Positions 56,550 through 64,000 of a stretch of 64,000 bases of DNA are shown here, one piece after another. The position numbers and the translations under genes were made by a program. Source of the DNA: Caenimonas sedimenti (GTDB taxonomy: Bacteria; Pseudomonadota; Gammaproteobacteria; Burkholderiales; Burkholderiaceae_C); assembly GCF_007833165.1 (NCBI RefSeq), contig NZ_VOBQ01000011.1, positions 1-64,000 of the forward strand, given 5' to 3'. A model generated the notes under the pieces. That model was given only the letters and a program-made list of their open reading frames with translations, was not told the DNA's origin and did no database searches. Position 1 is the first letter of the stretch; each line of letters begins with the position of its first letter.

Positions 56550-57539
56550 GTGACACACCGAACCCTTTCCGGCCCGACCCGCCGCTGCGCCCTGGCGCTG
56601 GCAGGCGCCGCGGCCCTGGTCCTGGCGGCGGCTCCGGCCCTGGCGCAGGACTACCCGAACAAGCCGGTCCGCCTGGTCATCCCCTTCCCGGCCGGCGGCA
56701 GCTCGGATGGCATCGGCCGCCAGATCGCCGACAAGCTGGGGCCCATCCTCAAGCAGAGCGTGGTCGTCGAGAACAAGGGCGGCGCCGGCGGCATGATCGG
56801 CGCCGATGCGGTCGCCAAGTCGGCGCCGGACGGCTACACGCTGGTGCTGGTCGATGTCTTCCACACGAGCACGCCGATCTATACCCGCAAGATGCCCTAT
56901 GACGCCGTCCGGGACTTCACGCCGGTTTCGCTGGTCGGCCGGTCCCCGGCCTTCCTCGTCTCGCATCCGGGCTTCGAGGCAAAAACCGCGCGCGACGCGC
57001 TGGCGTATGGCAAGGCCAACCCCGGCAAGCTGACAATGGCGATCGCCGGCACCGGCAGTGTGGTCGTGGACCTGTTCCGTGCACGCAGCGGCGTCCAGTT
57101 CCAGAGCGTGCCCTACCGCGGCTCGTCGCCGGCGCTCATCGACCTCATCAGCGGCCAGGTCAACGTGATGATCACCACCATGGCCAGCGCGGGCGCGCAC
57201 GTGAAGAGCGGCAAGCTGCGCGCGCTCGCGGTGACCGGCAGTGCGCGCAACCCCGACTTCCCCGATGTGCCGACGTTCAACGAACTCGGCGTGCAGGGCA
57301 TGGACTACGAGCAGTGGTTCGGCGTCATGGGCCCGGCCAACCTGCCGAAGCCGGTGGTCGACAAGCTGGCCGCTGCCATGGAGCAGGTGCTGCGCATGCC
57401 CGACGTGCGCGAGCGGCTGGTCGGCATGGCCATGGAAGTCGCGGCACCGGGGCCCGACGAGATGAAGCGCAAGGTCGAATCCGACGCCGCGCGCTGGGTG
57501 AAGCTGGCCCAGGAGCTGGACATCAAGCCGCTCGATTGA
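56550..57539 (+). CDS. Bug-family tripartite tricarboxylate transporter substrate-binding protein (TctC)
   Basis: The 329-residue periplasmic receptor has a twin-arginine-free Sec signal cleaved near ALAQDYP, then YPNKPVRLVIPFPAGG and GGAGGMIGA, typical of Bug proteins of Burkholderiales. It binds a carboxylate or related solute. GTG 56550 with AGGAGC upstream is preferred over ATG 56511. No TctA/TctB membrane genes are adjacent, as is usual for orphan Bug genes. It is convergent with the ABC genes. Confidence 0.9.
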   Translation: MTHRTLSGPTRRCALALAGAAALVLAAAPALAQDYPNKPVRLVIPFPAGGSSDGIGRQIADKLGPILKQSVVVENKGGAGGMIGADAVAKSAPDGYTLVLVDVFHTSTPIYTRKMPYDAVRDFTPVSLVGRSPAFLVSHPGFEAKTARDALAYGKANPGKLTMAIAGTGSVVVDLFRARSGVQFQSVPYRGSSPALIDLISGQVNVMITTMASAGAHVKSGKLRALAVTGSARNPDFPDVPTFNELGVQGMDYEQWFGVMGPANLPKPVVDKLAAAMEQVLRMPDVRERLVGMAMEVAAPGPDEMKRKVESDAARWVKLAQELDIKPLD

Positions 57540-57562
57540 TTTTGGTGAAACGCGGGCGCGCT

Positions 57563-58177
57563 TCAGCCGGCGAGCGCGCCCAGGTAGGTCCGCACCGCGT
57601 CCTGCTGCTGCAAGGTATCGAAATCGTCCGCGTGCGAGACGACGCCCTTTTGCACGAAGACGAAGCGCTCGCAGCATTCCCGCAGGATGTCCACGTGGTA
57701 GCGCTCGTTCGGGTGCAGGCAGAGGAACACCAGCTTTCCTTCGGCCCGCAGCTTGCGGAAGAAGTCCAGCATGAAGCCGATGTAGCCGTCCTGCGGGTTG
57801 AACTGGGGTTCATCGAACAGGTGCACCACCGGCGACAGGCTGGCGGCGTGCTGCAGCAGCGCGTCGGGCTTGCTCTTCTGGAAGGAACGCACCTGGTAAG
57901 ACTGGTGGTAGTGGATGGCGAGCCGGTCGCGCTCGCGCGTGCGCACCTGGTGGATGTCCTGGCCATTCACCAGCACGCGGCCGGCGCTCGGCAGGTTGGA
58001 GCCGGTGATCAGCTCGAACAGGGTGGTCTTGCCGGAGCCGTTGGGGCCCATCACGCCAACGATGGCGGGCCTCTCCACGATGAAGTCGGCGGCCAGCGAG
58101 AAGGTGACCTGCTTGTTCCACAGGCCTCGGGTGTACTGCTTGGCCAGGCCTTGCACCTGCAACAGGGGCGTCGCCAT
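57563..58177 (-). CDS. Short ABC-type ATPase lacking the LSGGQ signature
   Basis: The 204-residue protein has Walker A GPNGSGKTT, a Q-containing stretch HYHQSYQ, Walker B VVHLFDEP and an H-loop-like LHPNE. Between the Q-stretch and Walker B only about 25 residues remain, and no LSGGQ can be found. It follows the LivF-type gene with a one-base overlap (TGATG) and closes the operon. It may not form a normal NBD dimer; a regulatory or asymmetric role is possible. Confidence 0.78.
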   Translation of the reverse strand: MATPLLQVQGLAKQYTRGLWNKQVTFSLAADFIVERPAIVGVMGPNGSGKTTLFELITGSNLPSAGRVLVNGQDIHQVRTRERDRLAIHYHQSYQVRSFQKSKPDALLQHAASLSPVVHLFDEPQFNPQDGYIGFMLDFFRKLRAEGKLVFLCLHPNERYHVDILRECCERFVFVQKGVVSHADDFDTLQQQDAVRTYLGALAG

Positions 58178-58908
58178 CACACCCCCAGCAGGCGGCGCCG
58201 CAGGGCCGCATCGTTGCGCAACACGTCGGCCGGGCCCTCGTGCACCACGGTGCCGAGGTTCATCACGTAGGCGCGGTCGGCGACGGCGAGCGCCGTCTCC
58301 ACGTTCTGTTCCACCACCAGCACGGAAATCCCTTCTTTCTTGAGGCGCAGGATGGTCTTCATCACGTCCTGCACGACCTTGGGCGCCAGCCCCTGGCTGG
58401 GTTCATCGAACAGCACCAGGCCGGGCGCGCCGATGAGCGCGCGCGAAATGGCGACCATCTGCATTTCACCGCCCGACAGGTTCTCGCATTCGCGGTGCAT
58501 CAGGTATTCGAGGGCGCTGAAGATCTCGAAGCATTCCTTCTCGTTCCACGAGCGGAAGCGCGTCTTCTTGCGCGCGATCGCCAGGTTGCGCGCCACGGTC
58601 AGCGTGGGAAAGATGCGGCGGTCGTCCGGCACCCAGCCGATGCCGGTGCGGGCGATCTCGTGCGTGGGAGCGCGGGTGATGTCCCGGCCGTCGAAATCGA
58701 CGCTGCCGCTGCGCGCGGGCGTCAGGCCCAGGATCGTCCGCAGGGTGGTCGTCTTGCCGGCGCCATTGGGGCCCAGCAACGCGACCACTTCGCCGGCGCC
58801 GACGTTGAGGGAGACGTCGAACAGCACTTGTGTTTCGCCATAGTAGGTGTTGGCGCGGGCGACCGACAACACGGTTTCGCCCGGCACCGGTTTCAGGACT
58901 GCGTTCAT
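58177..58908 (-). CDS. LivF-family ABC transporter ATP-binding protein
   Basis: The 243-residue protein has Walker A GPNGAGKTT, ENLSGGEMQMVAISRAL, Walker B GLVLFDEPSQGLAP and an H-loop in VVEQNVE, as in LivF of branched-chain-type transporters. ATG 58908 overlaps the LivG stop (ATGA). It should energise the LivM permease with LivG; the transported solute is unknown. Confidence 0.9.
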   Translation of the reverse strand: MNAVLKPVPGETVLSVARANTYYGETQVLFDVSLNVGAGEVVALLGPNGAGKTTTLRTILGLTPARSGSVDFDGRDITRAPTHEIARTGIGWVPDDRRIFPTLTVARNLAIARKKTRFRSWNEKECFEIFSALEYLMHRECENLSGGEMQMVAISRALIGAPGLVLFDEPSQGLAPKVVQDVMKTILRLKKEGISVLVVEQNVETALAVADRAYVMNLGTVVHEGPADVLRNDAALRRRLLGV

Positions 58909-59654
58909 GCCGCCAGCGCTCCCAGGTTCGACCGCCGCACCCACTCGTTCTGCCCCAGTTCATGTGGCGTGCCCTGCGCGATCACCTGGCCCCAGTGGAT
59001 GACCGAGATGCGATCCGCCAGCTTGAACAGGAAGGCCATGTCGTGCTCGATGATGACGATGGTGAGCTGGCGCTTGAGTTCGGCTACCAACTCAGCGAGG
59101 CGCGCCGTTCCTTCCGCGCCCAGGCCTGCCGTGGGCTCGTCCAGGAAGAGCAGCCGCGGCCGGGCGGCGAGCGCCACGCCGATCTCCAGGGCTCGCCGCT
59201 CGCCATAGGAGAGGCTCTTCGCCGGCACGTTCTCCTTGCCCTGCAGGCCGACCCTCGCCAGCACCTGCGCCGCCTCGTCGCGCGCGGCGGTGTCCGCGCC
59301 CAGGTCGCTCCAGGCATTGAAGCCTTTCGCGCGCACCCGCGGCATGGTGACCAGCACGTTGTCGAGTGCCGTGTAGTCGTTGAAGAGATTCATGATCTGG
59401 AAAGAGCGCGAGATGCCGCGCCGGGCGATCTCGCGCGGCGCGAGGCCGGTGATGTCGTCACCCGCGAAAGTGACGCTGCCGCGGTCCGGCTTGAAGCGGC
59501 CGGTGAGCACATTGAAGCAAGTCGTTTTGCCGGCGCCGTTGGGGCCCATGATCCCGGCGAGCTGCCCCTCCTCGAAAGAGAGGCTGATGTCCTGCAGCAC
59601 CACCTGGTGGCCGAACCGCTTGGCGAGCCCGCGGGCTTCGAACAGCGTGCTCAT
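58905..59654 (-). CDS. LivG-family ABC transporter ATP-binding protein
   Basis: The 249-residue protein has Walker A GPNGAGKTT, the KSLSYGERRALEIG signature variant (Y for G, usual in LivG), Walker B LLFLDEPTAGLG and the IIEHDM H-loop. ATG 59654 stands 7 bases after AAGGAGG; ATG 59660 is only one base from it. It is coupled to LivF and closely follows LivM. Confidence 0.9.
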   Translation of the reverse strand: MSTLFEARGLAKRFGHQVVLQDISLSFEEGQLAGIMGPNGAGKTTCFNVLTGRFKPDRGSVTFAGDDITGLAPREIARRGISRSFQIMNLFNDYTALDNVLVTMPRVRAKGFNAWSDLGADTAARDEAAQVLARVGLQGKENVPAKSLSYGERRALEIGVALAARPRLLFLDEPTAGLGAEGTARLAELVAELKRQLTIVIIEHDMAFLFKLADRISVIHWGQVIAQGTPHELGQNEWVRRSNLGALAA

Positions 59655-59656
59655 GT

Positions 59657-60676
59657 TCATGCCTCCTTGTGCTGGGGCGCCACGACCGGCGGGGATGGCA
59701 CGTGCGGGCGCCGCTTCGCCTGCCAGGCTTGCCACATGCCGGCAATGCCCTCCGGCTTGAACAACACCAGCGCCATGAAGACCAGGCCGTACCAGAGCAG
59801 CCAGGCTTCGGTGTAGGCACCCAGCAGGTCCCTCGCCAGGATGAAGAAGGCCGCGCCGATCAACGGGCCCCAGAAGCTCACCAGGCCACCGCCGATCAGC
59901 ACCATCATCACCACGAAGCCCGAGTTCTGCAGGCTCATGACGTTGGGGTAGGCCGATTGCTGCGCCATCGCGAACAGGCCGCCGGCGAGTCCGGCCAGGC
60001 CGGCGGACAGCGTGAAGGCCAGCCACTTGTAGATCCACACGTTGTAGCCGGCGAAATCCGCGCGCATCTCGTTCTGCTTGATCGCCGACAGCACGCGTCC
60101 GAACGGCGAGTGCACCAGGCGCCAAAGAGCAAGCAGCGTGACGGCGAACACCGCCAGGCAGAAATAGAACAGCGCCTCGTTGCTCTTGAGCGGAATGGAG
60201 GCGAAGCCGAAATCGGCGGGCAAGCGCTGGATGTTCAGCAGGCCGTCCTCCCCGCCGGTGAGCTTGTGCCACTTCATGGCCACGAACCAGAACACCTGGC
60301 CGAAAGCGATGGTGAGCAGCGCGTAGTAGATGCCGCGCCGGTGGGACAGGAAGAGCGCCACCGCCGCCCCGAACGCGGCCGCGACGACGATGGCCCCGAA
60401 CAGGTCGAACCACAGGTTGGCCCAGACGCCCTTCTGCAGCAGGCCGAACGCATACGCGCCGATGCCGAAATAGGCGCCGTGGCCGAACGACGGCAGGCCG
60501 CTGGTGCCCAGCAGCAGGTTGTAGCCCAGCGCGAACAGCATCCAGATCATGATTTCCAGCGCCAGGTACTGGTACAGGCCCACCTTGGCCAGCCACAGCG
60601 GCGTGGAAAACAGGATGGCCAGCGTCAGCACCATCGGGAGGGGAACGAGGGGCGCGGGGCCCGGGACGGAAGGCAT
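59657..60676 (-). CDS. LivM-family ABC transporter permease
   Basis: The 339-residue inner-membrane protein has about eight helices and the LivM features NLLLGTSGLPSFGHGAYFGIGAY (read in parts), the cytoplasmic AIKQNEMRADFAGYN coupling loop and LGAYTEAW near the end. It is the first gene of the minus-strand operon. No LivH partner or periplasmic binding protein is adjacent, so these must be encoded elsewhere or it works alone with LivG/LivF. Confidence 0.9.
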   Translation of the reverse strand: MPSVPGPAPLVPLPMVLTLAILFSTPLWLAKVGLYQYLALEIMIWMLFALGYNLLLGTSGLPSFGHGAYFGIGAYAFGLLQKGVWANLWFDLFGAIVVAAAFGAAVALFLSHRRGIYYALLTIAFGQVFWFVAMKWHKLTGGEDGLLNIQRLPADFGFASIPLKSNEALFYFCLAVFAVTLLALWRLVHSPFGRVLSAIKQNEMRADFAGYNVWIYKWLAFTLSAGLAGLAGGLFAMAQQSAYPNVMSLQNSGFVVMMVLIGGGLVSFWGPLIGAAFFILARDLLGAYTEAWLLWYGLVFMALVLFKPEGIAGMWQAWQAKRRPHVPSPPVVAPQHKEA

Positions 60677-60714
60677 GGCGGGAAAACCCTTGTTCGAATT
60701 CGCTTGTCGAAATG

Positions 60715-60756
60715 GAATGTACGTTCTATTCTCCGAACTATCAAGAACATTCGTTC
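60715..60756. promoter_or_regulatory. Two repeated half-palindromic sites between divergent livM and rpiR-type genes
   Basis: GAATGTACGTTC (60715-60726) and GAACATTCGTTC (60745-60756) share GAAY-N4-GTTC, and their centres lie 30 bases apart, about three helical turns. The surrounding 70 bases are unusually A+T-rich for the window. This is the natural place for a SIS-domain RpiR regulator acting on both operons. The -10 elements are likely nearby but not clear. Confidence 0.5.
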
Positions 60757-60796
60757 TTTTCCAGTCTAGAGATAAACCCGAAACACCCGCAGGGCA

Positions 60797-61645
60797 ATGC
60801 AAGCCGCCACCAACTACGAAGACCTCAAGGGCGCGATCGCCAGCGCGTACCCCGACATGTCCAAGCAACTCCAGCGCATCGCACGGTTCGCTCTGGAAAA
60901 GCCGCACGACCTGGCGCTGGGCACCGTGGCCGCCGTCGCGGAAGCGACCGAGGTGCAGCCTTCCGCCATGATCCGCTTCGCCAACGCACTTGGCTACCGC
61001 GGCTTCTCCGACATGCAGCAGGTGTTCCGCGGCCATCTCGTCGAGCGCTCGGCCAGCTATCGCGAGCGGATCGACCAGCTGCGCGTGAAGCAGCTCAATG
61101 GCCAGCGCGCGCCGGCCGGCGTGCTGCACCAGCTGGTGGGCGACTCGATCGCCGAGCTGGGCCACCTGGAAGAGAGCATCCCTGAATCGGCATTGCGCGC
61201 GGCAGTGAAGCTGATCGCCGGCGCCGAGCGCATTCACGTGCTCGCGCAGCGCCGCGCTTTCCCGGTCGCGGCCTACCTGGCCTACGCACTCGGCCAGCTC
61301 GAACTGAAGACGCACCTGCTGGACGGTGCCGGCGGCATGTTGCGCGACAACCTGCACGCCATCGACAAGCGCGACGTGCTGTTGGTGGCCAGCTTCCGCA
61401 GCTATTCACCGGAGGTGGTCGAGGCGGCGGAATCGTGCGCCAAACGCGGCGTCGCGGTGATCGCGATCACCGACAGCCCGCTGTCGCCGGTGGTGCCGCC
61501 CGCCAAGGTCTGCCTGCAGCTGGCCGACGATTCGTCCAAGGCCTTCCGCTCGCTGGTGGGGCCACTGTGCCTCTCGCAGGCGCTGGTGATGAGCACCGGG
61601 CATGCGCTGGCGGAGAAGACGCCGGCGAAGAAGGCGCGGCCATGA
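60797..61645 (+). CDS. MurR/RpiR-family transcriptional regulator
   Basis: The 282-residue protein has an N-terminal HTH_6 domain (about 10-85; VAEATEVQPSAMIRFANALGYRGFSD is the recognition region, given in parts) and a C-terminal SIS sugar-phosphate domain (about 130-265; IHVLAQRRAF, LVASFRSYSPEV). Its stop overlaps iolC as ATGA, so it is coupled with inositol catabolism. It probably senses an inositol-pathway phosphate. Confidence 0.9.
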   Translation: MQAATNYEDLKGAIASAYPDMSKQLQRIARFALEKPHDLALGTVAAVAEATEVQPSAMIRFANALGYRGFSDMQQVFRGHLVERSASYRERIDQLRVKQLNGQRAPAGVLHQLVGDSIAELGHLEESIPESALRAAVKLIAGAERIHVLAQRRAFPVAAYLAYALGQLELKTHLLDGAGGMLRDNLHAIDKRDVLLVASFRSYSPEVVEAAESCAKRGVAVIAITDSPLSPVVPPAKVCLQLADDSSKAFRSLVGPLCLSQALVMSTGHALAEKTPAKKARP

Positions 61646-63633
61646 GCCCCGCCCGGCCGCCCGAAGGGGCTCGCACCGCAGCCGAAGGCGGAGGTGTTTC
61701 GAAGCCCCGGCGCAGCTTCGACGTCATCTGCATGGGCCGCGCCGCTGTCGACCTCTACGGCGAGCAGATCGGCGGCCGCCTGGAAGACATGCAGACCTTC
61801 CGCAAGTACCTGGGCGGCTCGCCGGCCAACACGGCCGTCGGCGTGGCGCGGCTTGGGCTGAAACCGGCCATGCTGACGCGCGTGGGCGACGAGCACAACG
61901 GCCGCTTCGTGCGCGAGACGCTGGCCGCGGAAGGCGTCGACGTTTCGCATGTCCGGACCGACCCCAAGCGGCTGACCGCCCTGGTCTTCCTCGGCATCCA
62001 GGACAAGAACACCTTCCCACTGGTGTTCTATCGCGACAACTGCGCGGACATGGCCATCGCGGCGGAGGATTTCGACGGCGACTTCATCGCGAAGGCACAC
62101 GGCCTGCTGATCTCCGGGACGCACCTGTCGCAGCCGCAGACCTACGCCGCCTGCCGCCGCGCGATGGCGCTGGCGCGCGAACGCGGCACCCGCGTCGTCC
62201 TCGACATCGACTACCGCCCCGTGCTCTGGGGGTTGACCAGCCCCGGCCTCGGCGAGCAGCGCTTCGTGCCCTCCGACCAGGTCAGTGCGCACCTGCAGAC
62301 CGTGGTGGCCGAATGCGACCTGATCGTCGGCACCGAGGAGGAGATCCACATCGCCGGCGGCAGCGAAAACACGCTGGCGGCCCTGCGGCGGCTGCGCGAA
62401 CTCAGCGCCGCCACACTGGTGGTCAAGCGCGGGCCCATGGGCTGCGTCGTATTCGAGGGCGCGATCCCCGGCGACATCGAGCAGGGGCTGCGCGGTCCCG
62501 GCTTCCCTGTGGAGGTGTTCAACGTCCTCGGCGCCGGCGATGCGTTCATGGCCGGCTTCCTGCGCGGCTGGCTGCGCAACGAACCCCTGGCCAGCTGCTG
62601 CGCCTGGGCCAACGCCTGCGGCGCGCTGGTGGTGTCCCGCCACGGCTGCGCGCCCGCGATGGCCAGCTGGGATGAACTGCAACGCTTCATCGCCCAGGGC
62701 TCCCCCACGCGGCGGCTGCGCGAGGACGCGCAGCTCGAGCACTTCCATCGCGTGACCACCCGCACCCGGCACTGGGGCGAACTGGTGGTCCTGGCCTTCG
62801 ACCACCGGGTGCAGCTGGAAGAGATTGCGGCGCGGCACGGCGCCGGCGACGAGCGCATCCGGCAGTTCAAGCAGCTCATCGCCGATGGCGCCCGGCAAGG
62901 CGCCGCGGGCCGGGCTGGCGCGGGTGTCATCCTCGACGGTCGGTTCGGCGAAGACGTGCTGCCCACCGTCACCGGGCGCGGTCTGTGGATCGCGCGGCCG
63001 GTGGAACTGCCCGGCTCGCGTCCGCTCGCCTTCGAAGCCGGCGACGAACTCGCCTTGCGGATGCGGGAATGGCCGGCCGAACACGTGGCCAAGTGCCTGG
63101 TCAGCTATCACCCGCTGGACGAGGCGGCCATGCGCGCCGCGCAGGTCGCGCGCATGCACCAGCTGCAGGCCGCCTGCATCGCGACCGGCCACGAGTTGCT
63201 GCTGGAAGTGATCCCCCCACGCGACCTGGGCCGCGACGCCGGCACGCTGGCGGCCGCCCTGCAACAGATCTACCAGGCCGGCATCCGGCCCGACTGGTGG
63301 AAGCTGCCGCCCGGCGACAGCGACGCCGAGTGGGAGCAGCTCAGCGCCGTCATCCAGCGCAACGACCCGCACTGCCGCGGCGTCCTGGTGCTGGGCCTGG
63401 AAGCGAGCGAGGACGTCCTGGAGCGCAGCTTCCGCATCGCCGCGCCGCACCCCATCTGCCGCGGCTTCGCGGTGGGCCGCTCGATCTTCGCCGAGGCGGC
63501 CGCGCAGTGGTTCGCGGGCGGCATGAGCGACGCCGAGGTGGTGGACGACATCGCACTGCGTTACCGGCGGCTCATCGCCCGCTGGGACGAAGCCCGCGCC
63601 GGGCTGGGCGAATCACTGGCATCCGTTTTTTGA
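61642..63633 (+). CDS. iolC: 5-dehydro-2-deoxygluconokinase fused to DUF2090 aldolase-like domain
   Basis: In the 663-residue protein, residues about 25-345 form a PfkB/ribokinase-type kinase with GGSPANTAVGVARLG and the catalytic NVLGAGDAFMAGFLRG (DxxGAGD form). Residues about 360-660 are a DUF2090 TIM-barrel-like domain (LVVLAFDHRVQLEE; FAVGRSIFAEAA). IolC phosphorylates 5-dehydro-2-deoxygluconate in myo-inositol breakdown. The second domain resembles class I/II aldolases and may cleave the product. The fusion is common in proteobacterial iol operons. Confidence 0.93.
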   Translation: MSPARPPEGARTAAEGGGVSKPRRSFDVICMGRAAVDLYGEQIGGRLEDMQTFRKYLGGSPANTAVGVARLGLKPAMLTRVGDEHNGRFVRETLAAEGVDVSHVRTDPKRLTALVFLGIQDKNTFPLVFYRDNCADMAIAAEDFDGDFIAKAHGLLISGTHLSQPQTYAACRRAMALARERGTRVVLDIDYRPVLWGLTSPGLGEQRFVPSDQVSAHLQTVVAECDLIVGTEEEIHIAGGSENTLAALRRLRELSAATLVVKRGPMGCVVFEGAIPGDIEQGLRGPGFPVEVFNVLGAGDAFMAGFLRGWLRNEPLASCCAWANACGALVVSRHGCAPAMASWDELQRFIAQGSPTRRLREDAQLEHFHRVTTRTRHWGELVVLAFDHRVQLEEIAARHGAGDERIRQFKQLIADGARQGAAGRAGAGVILDGRFGEDVLPTVTGRGLWIARPVELPGSRPLAFEAGDELALRMREWPAEHVAKCLVSYHPLDEAAMRAAQVARMHQLQAACIATGHELLLEVIPPRDLGRDAGTLAAALQQIYQAGIRPDWWKLPPGDSDAEWEQLSAVIQRNDPHCRGVLVLGLEASEDVLERSFRIAAPHPICRGFAVGRSIFAEAAAQWFAGGMSDAEVVDDIALRYRRLIARWDEARAGLGESLASVF

Positions 63634-63649
63634 CAAGGCAGGACACAAC

Positions 63650-64000
63650 ATGACGACACGCATCGGATTCATCGGCATCGGGATGATGGGCCACGGGATG
63701 GCGAAGAATCTCCTGGCCAAGGGCTTCCCGCTCACCTTCAAGGCCAACCGCAACCGCAGCAATCTCGAGGACCTGTTGGCCGCCGGCGCGCAGGAGGCGA
63801 AGACCAACGCCGATTGCGCGCGCGCCGCGGACGTGGTGTTCATCTGCGTGACGGGCTCCCCGCAGGTGGAGGAGATCGTCTACGGCCCGCAAGGCCTGCT
63901 GGAAGCGGCGCGCGCCGGCCTGGTGGTCGTCGACACCTCGACGGCGGAGCCCGCGTCCACCGCGAAGGTCCGCAACGACCTCGCGGCCAAGGGCGTGAAG
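63650..64000 (+). CDS. 3-hydroxyisobutyrate dehydrogenase/GarR-family NAD(P) oxidoreductase, truncated by window edge
   Basis: From ATG 63650 the frame stays open for 117 codons to the end of the window. It begins TTRIGFIGIGMMGHGMAKNL, the Rossmann entry of beta-hydroxyacid dehydrogenases, then has VFICVTGSPQVEEIVYG and VVDTSTAEPAS typical of tartronate semialdehyde/3-hydroxyisobutyrate reductases. It starts 16 bases after iolC and probably belongs to the same operon; a role in the malonic semialdehyde branch is possible. Confidence 0.85.
   Translation, partial: MTTRIGFIGIGMMGHGMAKNLLAKGFPLTFKANRNRSNLEDLLAAGAQEAKTNADCARAADVVFICVTGSPQVEEIVYGPQGLLEAARAGLVVVDTSTAEPASTAKVRNDLAAKGVK

Noticed and set aside
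61402-63450. 682-codon minus-strand open frame opposite iolC
   Set aside because: Antisense to a well-supported kinase gene; no motifs.

Overview
The window is a high-GC, gene-dense chromosomal segment. Protein relatedness points to a betaproteobacterium of the Burkholderiales, most likely Comamonadaceae (Ramlibacter/Variovorax-like): an ahcY-tlyA-metF operon behind an SAH riboswitch, a leucine-catabolic carboxylase operon, Bug-type binding proteins, AraC/GlxA regulators and many small Burkholderiales-type lipoproteins. This placement is inference. I see no rRNA, tRNA, CRISPR array, prophage or insertion sequence.

Layout. 1-3.4 kb: methyl-cycle operon ahcY-tlyA-metF on the minus strand, led by an SAH riboswitch at 3308-3388. 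3.4-12.7 kb: a tightly overlapping eight-gene plus-strand operon. It encodes a HAD-UbiA fusion, a DprE1-like flavoprotein, a DprE2-like SDR, a multi-pass GT-C-type membrane protein, an NAD-dependent epimerase family protein, a FAD amine-oxidase-like protein, a GtrA protein and a UPF0104/LPG-synthase-type membrane protein. I read this as a Gram-negative polyprenyl-phosphoryl-D-arabinofuranose (DPA-like) synthesis, flipping and transfer system, and as the most interesting locus here. 12.7-15.0 kb: an ATP-dependent DNA ligase (LigC-like) facing a stand-alone LigD-type polymerase/primase. 15-21.4 kb: housekeeping and accessory genes (prfC, an S41 peptidase-like lipoprotein, a HAD phosphatase, two tandem glutamine amidotransferases). 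21.5-27.3 kb: a double-length UvrA of 1907 residues with four ABC ATPase sites, into which two inverted copies of a 17-bp repeat have been read in frame.

27.4-33.5 kb: small proteins, an MHS-family transporter with a large inserted loop, a transglutaminase-fold protein lacking catalytic residues, and a coupled YbaK/DUF1289/isomerase set. 33.5-42.8 kb: a leucine/isovalerate degradation operon (carboxylase beta, acyl-CoA dehydrogenase, hydratase, DUF4126, carboxylase alpha, GhrA-like reductase, HMG-CoA lyase) divergent from an AraC-type regulator. 42.8-57.5 kb: accessory genes, including a GlxA regulator, dienelactone hydrolase, two tandem GT25 glycosyltransferases, a LysE exporter, D-Ala-D-Ala carboxypeptidase, a BLUF-fold protein lacking flavin-photochemistry residues, a cupin, an RDD protein and a Bug receptor.

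57.5-64 kb: an incomplete branched-chain-type ABC transporter (LivM-LivG-LivF plus a third, signature-less ATPase) diverges from an RpiR regulator, an IolC-DUF2090 fusion and a truncated 3-hydroxyisobutyrate-dehydrogenase-family gene. This suggests a myo-inositol utilisation locus continuing beyond the right edge. Two repeated palindromic sites lie between the divergent arms. Two bipartite hairpin elements bounded by GTCAT/ATGAC sit between genes at 1708-1785 and 35326-35405, with a related nested palindrome at 1-90. Functions are inferred from family resemblance read by eye; no database search was run.
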